Assembly (NCBI GenBank): GCA_019425005.1
Contig: JAHYYK010000022.1
Span: 1-37,942 of the forward strand
From: Collinsella sp.
Lineage (GTDB): Bacteria > Actinomycetota > Coriobacteriia > Coriobacteriales > Coriobacteriaceae
Reading direction: 5' to 3'
Length of the DNA: 37,942 bases
A model generated the notes under the pieces. That model had not been told where the DNA came from, ran no database searches, and saw only the letters and a program-made list of their open reading frames with translations. The position numbers were made by a program, and so were the translations under genes. Within the stretch, counting starts at the first letter, position 1; each line of letters starts with the position of its first letter. Shown in pieces: positions 15,778-23,389 of this stretch.

Positions 15778-16782
15778 TTAGCAGCTCCTGCGGCGCACGA
15801 GCTCTACGGGGATCATGGTCTCCATGGCGGGGGTGCGGCCTGCGATGAGGTCGAGAAGCGCCTTGCAACCCTCTTGCGCCATGAGCTCGGGGTGGCGCTG
15901 AACCGTGGTGATCTGCGGCATGGTGAGCTTGGAGTAGATGGAGTCGTCGTAGCCTACGATCTTGATGTCTCCGGGCACGTTGAGACCTGCCGCCTGCACG
16001 GCGCGCAGCGCTCCTACGGCCGAATGGTCGCTTGTGGCAAAGATGCCGTCGAGCGGCATGCCCGCATCGATCATTCCGGCAACGATATCCTGAGCCTCGT
16101 CCATGCTAGGACGCTGGCCGGTGACGTAGGCCATGTACTCGCGGCGAAGCGGCAGGCCATGATCGGCGAGCGCATGCATATAGCCCGTGAGGCGTTCGTT
16201 GCGGTCGTAGTCTGCGGTAAAGCTCGAGATGGTGAGGATGTTTTTACAGTCGCGGACGATGAGTGCGCTCGTTGCCAAGTAGGCGCCGCGCTCGTCGTCG
16301 GTCCCCACGTGGGGGATGGCGAGGTCCGACTGCGGCATGCGGTCGATGCATACCACGGGGATACCGCGCGTGACGATGTCGTCCGTGAGCTCACGCAGGC
16401 CCGAGATGCATATGATGCCGTCTGCCTGCTTGCCGGCAAGGCTATGGAAGTAATCGCGCTCGCGCTGCGGATCGTTGCCGCTGTTGCAGACAAAGACAGA
16501 GTACCCCTGCGCCGCAAGCGTGCGCTCTACGTGGTAAGCGATCTTGGAAAAGAAGTCGTTGGATATATCGGGCACGATCATGCCTATGGAGCGCGACTGC
16601 GCCTGGCGAAGCGTTCTGGCGGACTGGTTGGTAACGTAACCGTACTGGTCGATAACATCCTGCACGCGTTTGCGCGTGTCCTCGGAGAAGCGGCCCGCGT
16701 TGTTGACAACATGGCTCACGGTGGCAACGGAGACCCCGGCAAGCTGGGCGATCTCTTTCATCGACGGTGGCTTTTGTGCCAT
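15778..16782 (-). CDS. LacI-family transcriptional regulator
   Basis: 334 residues from ATG 16782, with AGAGGGG upstream. The N-terminal helix-turn-helix is MKEIAQLAGVSVATVSHVVN, and the hinge helix region is TRKRVQDVIDQYGYVTN. A periplasmic-binding-like sugar domain follows (SIGMIVPDISNDFFSKI, GIPVVCIDR, GDIKIVGYDDS). Such proteins repress sugar genes until a sugar or sugar phosphate binds. It is divergent from the AlsE-like epimerase and rpiB. Two CG-centred dyads and three GGTTAACAA repeats lie in the 213-bp gap, so it probably controls both itself and the sugar genes. Confidence 0.95.
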   Translation of the reverse strand: MAQKPPSMKEIAQLAGVSVATVSHVVNNAGRFSEDTRKRVQDVIDQYGYVTNQSARTLRQAQSRSIGMIVPDISNDFFSKIAYHVERTLAAQGYSVFVCNSGNDPQRERDYFHSLAGKQADGIICISGLRELTDDIVTRGIPVVCIDRMPQSDLAIPHVGTDDERGAYLATSALIVRDCKNILTISSFTADYDRNERLTGYMHALADHGLPLRREYMAYVTGQRPSMDEAQDIVAGMIDAGMPLDGIFATSDHSAVGALRAVQAAGLNVPGDIKIVGYDDSIYSKLTMPQITTVQRHPELMAQEGCKALLDLIAGRTPAMETMIPVELVRRRSC

Positions 16783-16799
16783 GACAGACCCCTCTTTTT

Positions 16800-16847
16800 G
16801 GTTAACAAATTGGTTAACAATTATAGACTCAGTATTGTGGTTAACAA
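16800..16847. promoter_or_regulatory. Three GGTTAACAA repeats near the lacI-type start
   Basis: Direct copies at 16800-16808, 16812-16820 and 16839-16847, each containing the palindrome GTTAAC. The first lies 18 bp upstream of the regulator's start codon. They are candidate sites for autorepression, although they lack the central CG typical of LacI-family operators. Confidence 0.5.
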
Positions 16848-16849
16848 CT

Positions 16850-16865
16850 GATTATACGTTTAACC
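16850..16865. promoter_or_regulatory. Candidate LacI-family operator 1
   Basis: GATTATACGTTTAACC is a 16-bp imperfect dyad with a central CG, matching the second site (16943-16958) at 14 of 16 positions. Confidence 0.55.
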
Positions 16866-16942
16866 AAGCATTTACTACCGTTTACGGGACCAACAGATAC
16901 CGTTCATCGATTATCTAGGCATAACTTGCTAGATTCCAAACT

Positions 16943-16958
16943 GGTTATACGATTAACC
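16943..16958. promoter_or_regulatory. Candidate LacI-family operator 2, close to the epimerase gene
   Basis: GGTTATACGATTAACC has half-sites GGTTA/TAACC about a central CG, the usual LacI-family layout. It ends 37 bp before the epimerase ATG, in a position likely to overlap its promoter or transcription start. Confidence 0.6.
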
Positions 16959-16995
16959 GCTATTAACGTCCAGACTATTATGTGAGGAATCTCCT

Positions 16996-17649
16996 ATGCT
17001 TCTTTGCCCCAGTATGATGTGCGCCGATTACGGTGAGCTTGCCAGCACGGTGCGTGAGCTCGACTCCGCGGGTGCCGATATCTTCCACTGCGATGTGATG
17101 GACGGTAGCTTTGTACCTAACTTTGCGATGGGCCTCGAGGACATCAAGGCCGTGCGCGCCGCCACGCAAAAGCTCGTCGACGTGCATCTGATGATCGAGA
17201 ACCCGGCGGCCAAGATCGACCTCTTTGCCGATGCGGGCGCTGATATCATCTACATTCATCCCGAGTCCGAGCGCTATGTGGTCAAGACGCTCGCCGCCAT
17301 CAAAGCGCTCGGTTGCGCTGCGGGCATCGCCGTCAACCCCGATACCACGGTGACCCAGCTTGAGGAGATTCTCAACCTCTGCGACTACGTGATGGTCATG
17401 ACGGTCAATCCCGGTTTTGCCGGGCAGGCGTTTATCGAATTCACTAAAAAGAAGATTGAACAGCTTGCGGCTCTCAAGGATGAGTACGGCTTCAAGATCA
17501 TGATCGACGGCGCTTGCTCGCCCGCGCGCGTCAAGGAGCTCTCGGCCATCGGTGCCGACGGCTTCATCTTGGGCACGAGCGCACTGTTTGGCAAGGACAT
17601 GACCTATGCGGAAGCGCTTGAGAAGCTGCGTCAGGGGGAGGAGTACTAA
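16996..17649 (+). CDS. Ribulose-phosphate 3-epimerase family, AlsE-like (allulose-6-phosphate epimerase?)
   Basis: 217 residues; ATG 16996 follows GTGAGGA. This is a TIM barrel with the family's metal and catalytic residues: HCDVMDGSFVPN (Asp and His), VDVHLMIENP, IHPE, and MIDGACSP (Asp). Several positions look more like E. coli AlsE than Rpe, as judged from memory: CPSMMCADY (AlsE has PSLMC), MTVNPGFAGQAFI (GFAGQ, not GFGGQ), DGACS (not DGGV) and ILGTSALF (GTS, not GSA). It could therefore epimerise D-allulose 6-phosphate to fructose 6-phosphate, or be the housekeeping Rpe. rpiB follows after 66 bp on the same strand, under a divergent LacI. Confidence 0.85.
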   Translation: MLLCPSMMCADYGELASTVRELDSAGADIFHCDVMDGSFVPNFAMGLEDIKAVRAATQKLVDVHLMIENPAAKIDLFADAGADIIYIHPESERYVVKTLAAIKALGCAAGIAVNPDTTVTQLEEILNLCDYVMVMTVNPGFAGQAFIEFTKKKIEQLAALKDEYGFKIMIDGACSPARVKELSAIGADGFILGTSALFGKDMTYAEALEKLRQGEEY

Positions 17650-17715
17650 CCGCGGCAGGCCAGAGGCTGTCAGTTAATAGCAAAGAGCCATGTGGCTCGA
17701 TCGAAAGGAACCAGT

Positions 17716-18180
17716 ATGAAGATCGCAATCGGTAACGACCACGTGGCCGTTGGGCTCAAGAACATCATCAAGGAGCACCTGGAGGAGCGCGGCTACGAGG
17801 TCGTGGACTTTGGCACCAACTCCACCGAGCGTTTCGACTATCCCATCAGCGGCTACAAGGTCGGCTGCGCTGTCGCGGGCGGGGAGTGCGACCTGGGCGT
17901 ACTTATCTGTGGCACAGGCGTGGGAATTAGTCTTGCGGCCAACGCGGTCAAGGGCGTGCGCGCCGTGGTGTGCTCCGAGCCCTATTCGGCTAAGCTCAGC
18001 CGCGAACACAACAACACCAACATCGTGGCTTTTGGTGCCCGTGTGGTGGGCGAGGAGCTCGCCAAGATGATTGTGGACGAATGGCTCGACGCAAAGTTCG
18101 AAGGCGGCCGCCACCAGCGCCGCATCGACATGATCGCCGAGATCAAAGACACGCAGCATCTTGAAGCGGCTGAAGCCTAG
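17716..18180 (+). CDS. rpiB: RpiB/LacAB-family sugar-phosphate isomerase, copy 1
   Basis: 154 residues from ATG 17716, with AAAGGA upstream; an in-frame ATG at 17692 lacks a site. The RpiB signature is complete: IAIGNDHVAV (Asp-His), DYPISGYKVG, LICGTGVGISLAAN with catalytic Cys65, REHNNTNIVAFGARV and EGGRHQRRI. RpiB interconverts ribose 5-phosphate and ribulose 5-phosphate, and some act on allose 6-phosphate. It probably forms an operon with the AlsE-like gene. A second copy at 23972-24439 is about three-quarters identical by hand alignment. A terminator follows at 18199. Confidence 0.95.
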   Translation: MKIAIGNDHVAVGLKNIIKEHLEERGYEVVDFGTNSTERFDYPISGYKVGCAVAGGECDLGVLICGTGVGISLAANAVKGVRAVVCSEPYSAKLSREHNNTNIVAFGARVVGEELAKMIVDEWLDAKFEGGRHQRRIDMIAEIKDTQHLEAAEA

Positions 18181-18198
18181 CCATATAGACCACACAGA

Positions 18199-18229
18199 AA
18201 AAGGGCCCGTATCAACAACGAGCCCTTTT
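18199..18229 (+). terminator. Intrinsic terminator after rpiB copy 1
   Basis: AAAAGGGC / GCCCTTTT 8-bp stem with a 15-nt loop; the T run is part of the right arm. Confidence 0.8.
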
Positions 18230-18299
18230 CAATTCAAACAAATTCAGCCAAGCATCTAGACGCCAAGACGCCATCCAGGCGGCAAGCAAGTCACCGCAG

Positions 18300-18427
18300 G
18301 ATCTGGCCGGGCGACACGGGTAAGTTATTCTTAGAGTCCGCACGAGCCGAAGAGCACTTAATGTGCTCTTCGAGCGAGCCCAGGACCTGACCGAACGAAA
18401 AACTTACCCGTGCCGCCCGGCCAGGTC
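18300..18427. repeat. 128-bp composite inverted repeat with inner hairpin
   Basis: The outer arms 18300-18326 and 18401-18427 pair over 27 bp (25 Watson-Crick, two G-U; core GGCCGGGCG.CACGGGTAAG). The 74-nt centre contains a perfect 10-bp hairpin, CGAAGAGCAC / GTGCTCTTCG (18348-18357 / 18363-18372). The rest of the 258-bp gap is the rpiB terminator. The element lies between convergent genes, ends 11 bp before the HAD stop, and resembles 1296-1379 in plan. Confidence 0.8.
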
Positions 18428-18438
18428 CGATGGGACGG

Positions 18439-19266
18439 CTACCGAGCCGCCAAGATGGCGTCGATGAGCGTCAGTACGCCCCCGTCGTTGTTGCTCGGAA
18501 TGCGCCACTTGGCGTGCGCGTTCATGTGCTCCTCGGCATTGTCCACGATAAAGCTGTGACCGACGCGCTCCAGCATGGGGATGTCGTTGTAGGTATCGCC
18601 CACGGCTGCGGCGTCAGCAATATCGATGCCGAGCTGCTCGCACAGGTGCGCCACGCCCGAACCCTTGTCGACGCCCAGGTTCATAAAGTCGATCCACTCG
18701 CGGCCCGCATTGGTAACGTAGAGCTGGTCCGAGAACGCGGGGTTATAGTCCTCGCGAAATGCAGGCTCGGCATCGTAGGCGGGGAAGAAGATCGAGATCT
18801 TGTTGGACTCGACGTCAAGGCCCTCAAAGGTATCGACGTAGTTAATGGCAGAATAGTAGACGCTGATCTCGTCATGGTACTTGTGGTCGCGCGCCAAAAC
18901 GTAAGCATCGTCATAGCAGCACAGGACGGGAACGGCGCGCGGATCCTGCGCGGCATGCGCCAGGACCTTGTGATAGAGCGCAGTATCGATATTGCTCTTA
19001 TAGATATAGTTGCCGCGATAGATTACGCAGGCTCCGTTATCGGGGCAGAAAGCGATGCGGCCCTTGATGTCCTCGAACATCTCCTCGAGCTTGGGAGCGG
19101 GGCGTCCGCTGGCGGGGCAGAACACGATGCCAGCCTCGGCGAGCTTGTCCAGGCGCTCATCGAGGCCCTGGGGCAGTACGCGCTCGTCGGTCAGCAACGT
19201 CTTGTCCATATCGACGGCAAGGATCTTGATGTTGCCGATAGCGGCGTCCGATTCGTAAGTTTGCAT
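18439..19266 (-). CDS. Cof-type HAD-IIB phosphatase
   Basis: 275 residues from ATG 19266, with GAAAGGCG upstream. HAD motif I is ILAVDMDKTLLTDE (Asp19 and Asp21), motif II is CPASGRP, and motif IV is AVGDTYNDIPMLERVG. The large alpha/beta cap between motifs II and III places it in the Cof/YbiV subfamily, which dephosphorylates sugar phosphates and other small phosphates. Convergent to rpiB; divergent from the argG leader. Substrate unknown. The sugar-phosphate neighbours make a sugar phosphate plausible, but this is inference. Confidence 0.92.
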   Translation of the reverse strand: MQTYESDAAIGNIKILAVDMDKTLLTDERVLPQGLDERLDKLAEAGIVFCPASGRPAPKLEEMFEDIKGRIAFCPDNGACVIYRGNYIYKSNIDTALYHKVLAHAAQDPRAVPVLCCYDDAYVLARDHKYHDEISVYYSAINYVDTFEGLDVESNKISIFFPAYDAEPAFREDYNPAFSDQLYVTNAGREWIDFMNLGVDKGSGVAHLCEQLGIDIADAAAVGDTYNDIPMLERVGHSFIVDNAEEHMNAHAKWRIPSNNDGGVLTLIDAILAAR

Positions 19267-19409
19267 AAAAGCGCCTTTCCGTTTCTTAATTGTTTCGGGC
19301 GGAATAACCCTACGGTTGGTAATCGAGCGTATTTTCGCAGGGTTGACGCGTAATTGCATCACGATTCACAAACTAATGAAAAAACTTTTCAGAAATTTGA
19401 ATTTGTCGC

Positions 19410-19437
19410 TTGTGCCGCGGGCACTTTAGCGTAATAT
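19410..19437 (+). promoter_or_regulatory. Promoter of the argG leader transcript
   Basis: TTGTGC (19410-19415), 16-bp spacer, TAATAT (19432-19437). The transcript would start near 19444, about 97 nt before the leader ORF. The 554-bp gap from the HAD gene to argG holds only this promoter, a palindrome, the leader ORF and the candidate attenuator. Confidence 0.65.
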
Positions 19438-19480
19438 AGCGAACATCGAAAACGGAGACGGAAAAACAACCGCTTACCGA

Positions 19481-19498
19481 GTAAAAGGTACCGTTTAC
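19481..19498. promoter_or_regulatory. 18-bp palindrome in the argG leader
   Basis: GTAAAAGGTACCGTTTAC is palindromic at 16 of 18 positions around GGTACC. It lies between the promoter and the leader ORF. It could be an operator or an RNA hairpin. The word TACCGTTTAC recurs in two other upstream regions (about 16877 and, reversed, 26143). Confidence 0.45.
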
Positions 19499-19540
19499 GA
19501 TATTAGAATTGCGCCCGGCGATAGGTGAAAGGAGAGGCAG

Positions 19541-19615
19541 ATGCAGTTCGTAAAGATCATCACCACTGCAGACAATGCCATCCGACGCCAGCGCGCAATT
19601 TCCCGACGACGATAA
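19541..19615 (+). CDS. Arginine-rich leader peptide upstream of argG
   Basis: 24 codons plus TAA, with AAAGGAG (19528-19534) six bases before the ATG. It begins MQFVKIITTADNAI and ends RRQRAISRRR. Six of the last ten residues are Arg, in two clusters: CGA CGC CAG CGC at 19583-19594 and CGA CGA CGA at 19604-19612. It lies 205 bp upstream of argG, whose enzyme makes the arginine precursor. This is the layout of amino-acid attenuation leaders: ribosomes would stall at Arg codons when charged tRNA-Arg is low. A small hairpin (GACGA/TCGTC, 19608-19623) overlaps the last Arg codons. The peptide itself is probably not functional. I know of no described arginine leader in this group. Confidence 0.75.
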   Translation: MQFVKIITTADNAIRRQRAISRRR

Positions 19616-19656
19616 CAATCGTCTCTGTCCGCATGGGGCGAATTGCCTCAACAGAG

Positions 19657-19768
19657 TCATTTTGAGGTCGTTGGGTTTTAGCACGACATTGCTGCATGTT
19701 TCTAGGGCATGTATGTGCTGATTTTTGCTATTTAACCTGATATTGCACGGTATTTGACCTCGAAATGA
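19657..19768 (+). promoter_or_regulatory. Candidate attenuator: terminator-like hairpin with competing long-range pairing, before argG
   Basis: AGCAC (19680-19684) and ACAT (19686-19689) pair with ATGT (19709-19712) and GTGCT (19715-19719), followed by TTTTT (19722-19726). TCATTTTGAGGTC (19657-19669) can pair with GACCTCGAAATGA (19756-19768) over 12 of 13 positions, or locally through TTGAGG with CCTCAA (19646-19651). The two foldings could be controlled by where the ribosome stops on the leader ORF. The hairpin is modest in strength and the pairing scheme is my inference. Confidence 0.5.
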
Positions 19769-19820
19769 CTTGCAACTGACCGATGTTCTAACTAGCTACC
19801 AAGGGCGAAAGGAAACAGCC

Positions 19821-21047
19821 ATGAGCAAGGAAAAAGTCGTTCTCGCATATTCCGGTGGTCTTGATACATCCGTATGTGTCAAGTGGCTTCAGGACGAGAA
19901 GAATCTCGACGTCGTTTGCGTCTGCGGCAACGTGGGCCAGGAGGAGACCGGCCTCGATGCCAAGAAGCAGAAAGCGCTCGACCTGGGCGTTCTCGATTGC
20001 CAGGTGCTCGACCTGCGCGACGAATTCTCCGATGAGTTCCTGACCAAGGCCATCGCCGCCAACTCTATGTATGAGAACAAGTATCCGCTGCTCTCCGCCC
20101 TGTCTCGTCCGCTGCTCGCCAAGAAGCTCGTCGAGGTTGCTCACGAGTTTGGTGCGACCTATGTTGCCCATGGCTGCACCGGCAAGGGTAACGACCAGGT
20201 TCGTTTTGAGGCTGCCGTCAAGGCCCTTGATCCCGAGCTTAAGGTTATCGCTCCGGTTCGCGAGTGGGACCTGAAGTGCCGCCCCGACGAGGTCGCCTAT
20301 GCCCACGCCCACAACGTGCCGGTTCCCGAGGGTGCCAACGACAACCCCTATTCCATCGACGACAACCTGTGGGGTCGTGCCATTGAGTGCGGCCACCTTG
20401 AGGATCCCTGGAACGAGCCGCTCGACGACGCTTGGGTTATGACCAAGAATCCCGAGGACACGCCCGACACCCCGACCTACACCGAGATTGAGTTTGAGGC
20501 CGGCAAGCCCGTCGCCGTCGACGGCAAGAAGATGAAGCTCTCCGAGATCGTCATCGCCCTCAACAAGATCTCCGGCGACAATGGCTTTGGCCGCCTCGAT
20601 TTGGTCGAGGATCGTCTGGTGGGCCTCAAGAGCCGCGAGTGCTACGAGGTTCCCGGTGCCCTGACGCTTATCACCGCCCACAAGGCGCTCGAGGACATTT
20701 GCGTCGAGGGCGACCTGCTCAAGACCAAGATCAAGCTTGAGCAGGATTGGGCCACCGCCGTGTATAACGGCCAGTGGTACAGCCCGCTCAAAAACGCGCT
20801 CGATGCCTTTATGGCCGACACCCAGAAGTTTGTGACCGGCACCGTCCGTCTGAAGTTCTTTAAGGGCAACTGCCATGTCGTCGGCCGCAAGAGCCCCTTC
20901 AGCCTGTACGACTACGGTCTGGCTACCTACGACCGCGACACTACGTTTGACGAGAAGGCTAGTGCCGGCTTTATCGAGATCGATACGCTGTCGCTCAAGA
21001 CGTGGGCAAAGGTCCAGGGCCCCAGCTCTGCTGCCGCCCAGGCCTAG
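19821..21047 (+). CDS. argG: Argininosuccinate synthase
   Basis: 408 residues from ATG 19821, with AAAGGA upstream. The N-type PP-loop VVLAYSGGLDTSVCVKWL binds ATP, and VAHGCTGKGNDQVRFE, PYSIDDNLWGRAIECG and FKGNCHVVGRKSP are class signatures. It condenses citrulline and aspartate with ATP to argininosuccinate in the cytoplasm. It is preceded by the arginine leader and followed, after a small ORF, by argH, which completes the pathway to arginine. Length is normal. No other arg genes lie in the window. Confidence 0.98.
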   Translation: MSKEKVVLAYSGGLDTSVCVKWLQDEKNLDVVCVCGNVGQEETGLDAKKQKALDLGVLDCQVLDLRDEFSDEFLTKAIAANSMYENKYPLLSALSRPLLAKKLVEVAHEFGATYVAHGCTGKGNDQVRFEAAVKALDPELKVIAPVREWDLKCRPDEVAYAHAHNVPVPEGANDNPYSIDDNLWGRAIECGHLEDPWNEPLDDAWVMTKNPEDTPDTPTYTEIEFEAGKPVAVDGKKMKLSEIVIALNKISGDNGFGRLDLVEDRLVGLKSRECYEVPGALTLITAHKALEDICVEGDLLKTKIKLEQDWATAVYNGQWYSPLKNALDAFMADTQKFVTGTVRLKFFKGNCHVVGRKSPFSLYDYGLATYDRDTTFDEKASAGFIEIDTLSLKTWAKVQGPSSAAAQA

Positions 21048-21200
21048 CGCCTCCTTCCCTTGGTATCCGCGCGGCCCATCCGCGTGATACATAACGGGCG
21101 CACGGGGTCCCTACCTTTCGTTATGCTTGCTGACACTTCTTAACATCGGTGGCCCCTACGTTCCGCCCGCATATATGATGCCGCGTCTGCGGCTGAGTCC

Positions 21201-21230
21201 GAGCCCCGCCGGGGTTGTCCGGCGGGGCTC
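21201..21230 (+). terminator. Strong hairpin between argG and the small ORF
   Basis: Perfect 10-bp GC-rich stem GAGCCCCGCC / GGCGGGGCTC with a 10-nt loop, followed by CTTCT. It probably ends argG transcripts, in part or fully. A weaker dyad, CATAACG/CGTTATG (21090-21125), lies upstream. Confidence 0.7.
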
Positions 21231-21282
21231 CTTCTATCAATTTGACGGCCCTGCGCCTATATATATCTGAGGAGTACCTACT

Positions 21283-21453
21283 ATGTTTGACGCTATTGCC
21301 CACTCTTTGCTTTCTCTTGCCCCCGAGCTCGATACCGCCAAGGTGGAGGAGGTCCCCATGAGCCTGAAGGCTTGGATTGACGGTTCGCAGGGTAACCTCA
21401 GGAGGGAGTCCATGGGCGCCAAGTGCATGGTGCGTCACTTCTTCGCTATTTAG
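21283..21453 (+). CDS. 56-residue small protein or leader between argG and argH
   Basis: ATG 21283 follows TGAGGAG; the stop is TAG 21451-21453. It begins MFDAIAHSLLSLAPELDTAK, with LKAWIDGSQGNLRRESMGAK in the second half, and ends MVRHFFAI. The ribosome site and the location between two arginine genes support a real gene. Codon use looks like its neighbours. I do not recognise a family. Only four Arg residues occur, so a second arginine attenuator is less likely. It ends 120 bp before argH, with no clear terminator between, so it may be co-transcribed with argH. Confidence 0.55.
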   Translation: MFDAIAHSLLSLAPELDTAKVEEVPMSLKAWIDGSQGNLRRESMGAKCMVRHFFAI

Positions 21454-21573
21454 CTTGTCAGCCTCGCGTGCGGCGGGGGATGTGCAAAACTAGCTGTTGA
21501 TAAATCGCTTTAACGACATGGCGTAACGCTTCGTGCGCCGATGTTTTGATATTTGATGAAAGGGGACGGTTCC

Positions 21574-23004
21574 ATGGCTCTTTGGGGCGGTCGTTTTGAG
21601 GCGGGCGTGGCCGAGGTCACGCAGGAGTTTGGCGCGTCGCTGCCGGTCGACAAACATCTCTATAAGCAGGATATCGCCGGCTCTAAGGCGCATGCCAAGA
21701 TGCTGGCGGCTCAGGGCATCATCAGTGCCGAGGATGAGCAGGCGATTGCCAAGGGCCTGACCGGAATCGAACAGGATATCGATGCCGGTAACTTCACCTT
21801 CGATATCAACGACGAGGACATTCATATGTCCATCGAGAGCGAGCTGACGCGTCGCATCGGCGAGGCGGGTAAGCGCTTGCATACCGGACGTTCGCGCAAC
21901 GACCAGGTGGCGACCGACACACGCCTGGGCGTCAAGGCGCTCGCCAAGGAGCTCATGGAGGCAAACCTGCAGCTTCGTCATGTGCTGGTGGATGCGGCTA
22001 AGAAGTATGACAAGGTGATTCTGCCGGGCTACACGCACATGCAGCACGCTCAGCCGGTTCTGCTGTCGCATCATCTGCTGGCGTATTCCTGGATGTTCGC
22101 GCGCGACTTTACGCGCCTGAAGGCCGCCTTCGATGCCGCCGACAACTGCCCGCTGGGTGCTGCCGCGCTTGCCGGCACGAGCTATCCGCTCGATCGCCAG
22201 ATGACGGCTGCCGAACTTGGCTTTGCGGGTGTGATCCCTAACTCGCTCGACGCTGTTTCCGATCGCGATTTCCTGCTCGATCTGCATTACGCTGGCTCCG
22301 TTATGGCCATGCATCTGTCGCGTCTTTCCGAGGAGATCGTGCTGTGGTCGAGCTCCGAATTTGGCTTTATCACGCTTTCCGACTCTTACTCCACCGGCTC
22401 GTCCATCATGCCGCAGAAGAAGAACCCCGACTTTGCCGAGCTTATCCGCGGCAAGAGCGGTCGCGTGTATGGCAACCTGGTGCAGCTACTGGTGACCATG
22501 AAGGGCTTGCCGCTTGCCTATAACAAGGATTTGCAGGAGGATAAGGAGGGCGCGCTCGATACCGCCCATACGCTCATGCAGTGCATGTCCGTTATGGCCG
22601 GCATGATTTCGACCTGGACCGTCAACGAGGATGCCATGGCGCACGAGTGCGGCGTGGGTCACCTTGCGGCTACCGACGTTGCCGACTACCTGGCTAAGCG
22701 CGGCCTGCCGTTCCGCGAGGCGCACGCCGTGGTGGGCCATCTAGTCCTGATGTGCGAGAAGCGCGGCTGCAATCTTGAGGACCTGCCGTTCGAGGTGTTC
22801 CAGGAGGCAAGCCCGCTCTTTGAGCGCGATATTACCGAGGCGCTCGATATCCCGTCGATTGTCGCCGCGCGCACGACCGAGGGCGGTACCGCTCCTGCCG
22901 CCGTTGCCCTCCAGCTGGAGCGTGCCGAGGCACAGCTCGTGGCCGACGAAGGCACGTTTGGGTCGCTGACCAAGGTCGTCGAGATGGGCCACGGGGCAAA
23001 GTAA
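21574..23004 (+). CDS. argH: Argininosuccinate lyase
   Basis: 476 residues from ATG 21574, after AAAGGGGA. It has the fumarase/aspartase superfamily motifs: MALWGGRFEAG, EDIHMSIESELTRRIGE, LHTGRSRNDQVATDTRLG, GYTHMQHAQPVLLSHH and the signature GSSIMPQKKNPD with the catalytic loop serine. It cleaves argininosuccinate into arginine and fumarate and is active as a tetramer. It follows argG with the small ORF between. A terminator follows. Confidence 0.98.
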   Translation: MALWGGRFEAGVAEVTQEFGASLPVDKHLYKQDIAGSKAHAKMLAAQGIISAEDEQAIAKGLTGIEQDIDAGNFTFDINDEDIHMSIESELTRRIGEAGKRLHTGRSRNDQVATDTRLGVKALAKELMEANLQLRHVLVDAAKKYDKVILPGYTHMQHAQPVLLSHHLLAYSWMFARDFTRLKAAFDAADNCPLGAAALAGTSYPLDRQMTAAELGFAGVIPNSLDAVSDRDFLLDLHYAGSVMAMHLSRLSEEIVLWSSSEFGFITLSDSYSTGSSIMPQKKNPDFAELIRGKSGRVYGNLVQLLVTMKGLPLAYNKDLQEDKEGALDTAHTLMQCMSVMAGMISTWTVNEDAMAHECGVGHLAATDVADYLAKRGLPFREAHAVVGHLVLMCEKRGCNLEDLPFEVFQEASPLFERDITEALDIPSIVAARTTEGGTAPAAVALQLERAEAQLVADEGTFGSLTKVVEMGHGAK

Positions 23005-23055
23005 GGGTTTGCTTGAGGCTTATTAGCCATTTATTGATAAATCGTTTTTGCTTCT

Positions 23056-23089
23056 TACGGGCGTCTGCTGATGTAGGCGTCCGTATTTT
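23056..23089 (+). terminator. Intrinsic terminator after argH
   Basis: TACGGGCGTCT / AGGCGTCCGTA 11-bp stem with two G-U pairs, then TTTT. The next 200 bp (23100-23297) show no convincing gene or RNA. Confidence 0.8.
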
Positions 23090-23297
23090 GTTGTAATGGG
23101 GGAGGGGCTTGTCGAGAACTTCTGTAGGACCTTTGGGCAGGTTGTGAAGGGAGTACGTTCACAGGTGGCAACCGACCGTCTGCTCTGCTCGATGCGGTTG
23201 ATGGGCAGTCGGATGGTACTCTAATCGAGCTTCGAAACAGAAGTGACACATATGGAGCGCTTTAATAAATTGTAGCGTTTCAATAAACAGCTTTTTG

Positions 23298-23326
23298 TTT
23301 AACTGCAGCTAAAACTCTGTTACGAT
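23298..23326 (+). promoter_or_regulatory. Promoter of ndk
   Basis: TTTAAC (23298-23303), 17-bp spacer, TACGAT (23321-23326). The start of transcription would be about 57 nt before the ndk ATG. Confidence 0.55.
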
Positions 23327-23389
23327 GCAGTCCAGGCGGGTGCCGGAATGGGACTTGGGCACGCGCGAACCTACTTGAAAGGCTACCTT

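Noticed and set aside
19779..21150. ACCGATGTT before argG and AACATCGGT after it as inverted flanks of a mobile unit
   Set aside because: Only nine bases, no target duplication, and argG is a core gene in its expected place beside argH.
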